64,000 nucleotides of DNA from Rhodoferax antarcticus ANT.BR. GTDB lineage: Bacteria; Pseudomonadota; Gammaproteobacteria; Burkholderiales; Burkholderiaceae_C. The DNA lies in NCBI RefSeq assembly GCF_001938565.1, contig NZ_MSYM01000019.1:1-64000 (forward strand). Reading direction: 5' to 3'. The first letter of the stretch is position 1. Every line of letters starts with the position of its first letter. Below, one piece after another: positions 63,844 through 64,000 of this stretch. The notes beneath the pieces were generated by a model. It was not told the DNA's origin. It did no database searches and saw only the letters and a program-made list of their open reading frames with translations. A program made the translations under genes and the position numbers.

Positions 63844-64000
63844 TTATTGCAGGGCCTGAACCCCTGCTACCAGCCAGCCACTTTGGCCGTTCTTCGCCTT
63901 GGTCATGTTCCACACTTCCCGGAAAGGTGCCGGACCCGAAGATGGCTCTTCGCGGATCATCCCGGAAAACTCGACACTGGCCATGTAATCGGAGCCCAAA
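63844..64000 (-). CDS. Tim44-like domain protein, 5' part outside the window
   Basis: The last 51 codons of a minus-strand gene run in from the right edge, ending REVWNMTKAKNGQSGWLVAG then VQALQ and a TAA at 63844-63846. The VEFSGMIREEPSSGPAPFRE and EVWNMTK motifs are those of bacterial Tim44/Tim44-like membrane proteins, which in this bacterial group are found ahead of ubiJ-ubiB. The function of the bacterial family is not settled. Confidence 0.8.
   Translation of the reverse strand, partial: LGSDYMASVEFSGMIREEPSSGPAPFREVWNMTKAKNGQSGWLVAGVQALQ

Overview
The window looks like a chromosome segment from a betaproteobacterium of the Burkholderiales, most likely Comamonadaceae close to Rhodoferax or Polaromonas. 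This is inferred from GC-rich coding, gene orders typical of that group (gpmA-ctpA-moeB; rhodanese-grxC-secB-gpsA; ubiJ-ubiB-fmdB-DUF502-aspS), small families such as DUF3460 and DUF3297, and a degenerate short repeat scattered through genes and gaps. No rRNA, CRISPR array or complete tRNA was seen.

Layout. (1) Positions 1-5223 are the right end of an integrated element. It carries a Sel1-repeat gene cut by the window edge, a four-gene leftward module with a ribbon-helix-helix DNA-binding protein and a truncated nuclease, a broken gene, a higBA toxin-antitoxin pair, a tyrosine recombinase with four arm-type direct repeats, and the 3' part of a serine-type tRNA as attachment site. (2) From about 5.3 to 31 kb is mostly core genome: a 2H phosphoesterase, a TPP-riboswitch-controlled thiBPQ thiamine transporter, pta, a NadR-like kinase, serS, ispH, fkpB, radC, an Smr gene, an FtsX-type exporter permease, a diguanylate cyclase with a periplasmic binding protein, mrp, a patatin lipase, metG, fasciclin and SOUL genes, then a decayed Na+/H+ antiporter and a mazEF pair. 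(3) Positions 31560-38773 hold a tight six-gene operon for a complex-I-like membrane complex (hyfBCEFGI type). Its large subunit lacks the nickel-binding cysteines, so it resembles the 'energy-converting hydrogenase related' complexes and not a true hydrogenase. (4) Positions 39-46 kb hold scpA and cofactor genes: nadB, panB, panC, nadA and nadC. (5) Positions 46-52 kb hold gpsA, secB, grxC, rhodanese, gpmA, ctpA, moeB and a full-length nuclease. (6) Positions 52-64 kb hold a diguanylate cyclase paired with a MinD/FlhG-like ATPase, folE overlapping a BLUF photoreceptor and a DUF429 gene, then clsB, an endonuclease/phosphatase gene, nudB, aspS, DUF502, fmdB, ubiB, ubiJ and the end of a Tim44-like gene.

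The main unexplained structure is in the repeats. A degenerate unit of about 50 bp occurs at least twelve times on both strands, seven of them fully inside reading frames and several at the exact start or stop of genes. A second repeat of about 380 bp occurs twice in intergenic DNA. It ends in a 22-bp hairpin stem kept in both copies by G-U pairs, with an inner hairpin whose stem sequence changes but stays paired. These two families are the best candidates for something undescribed here.
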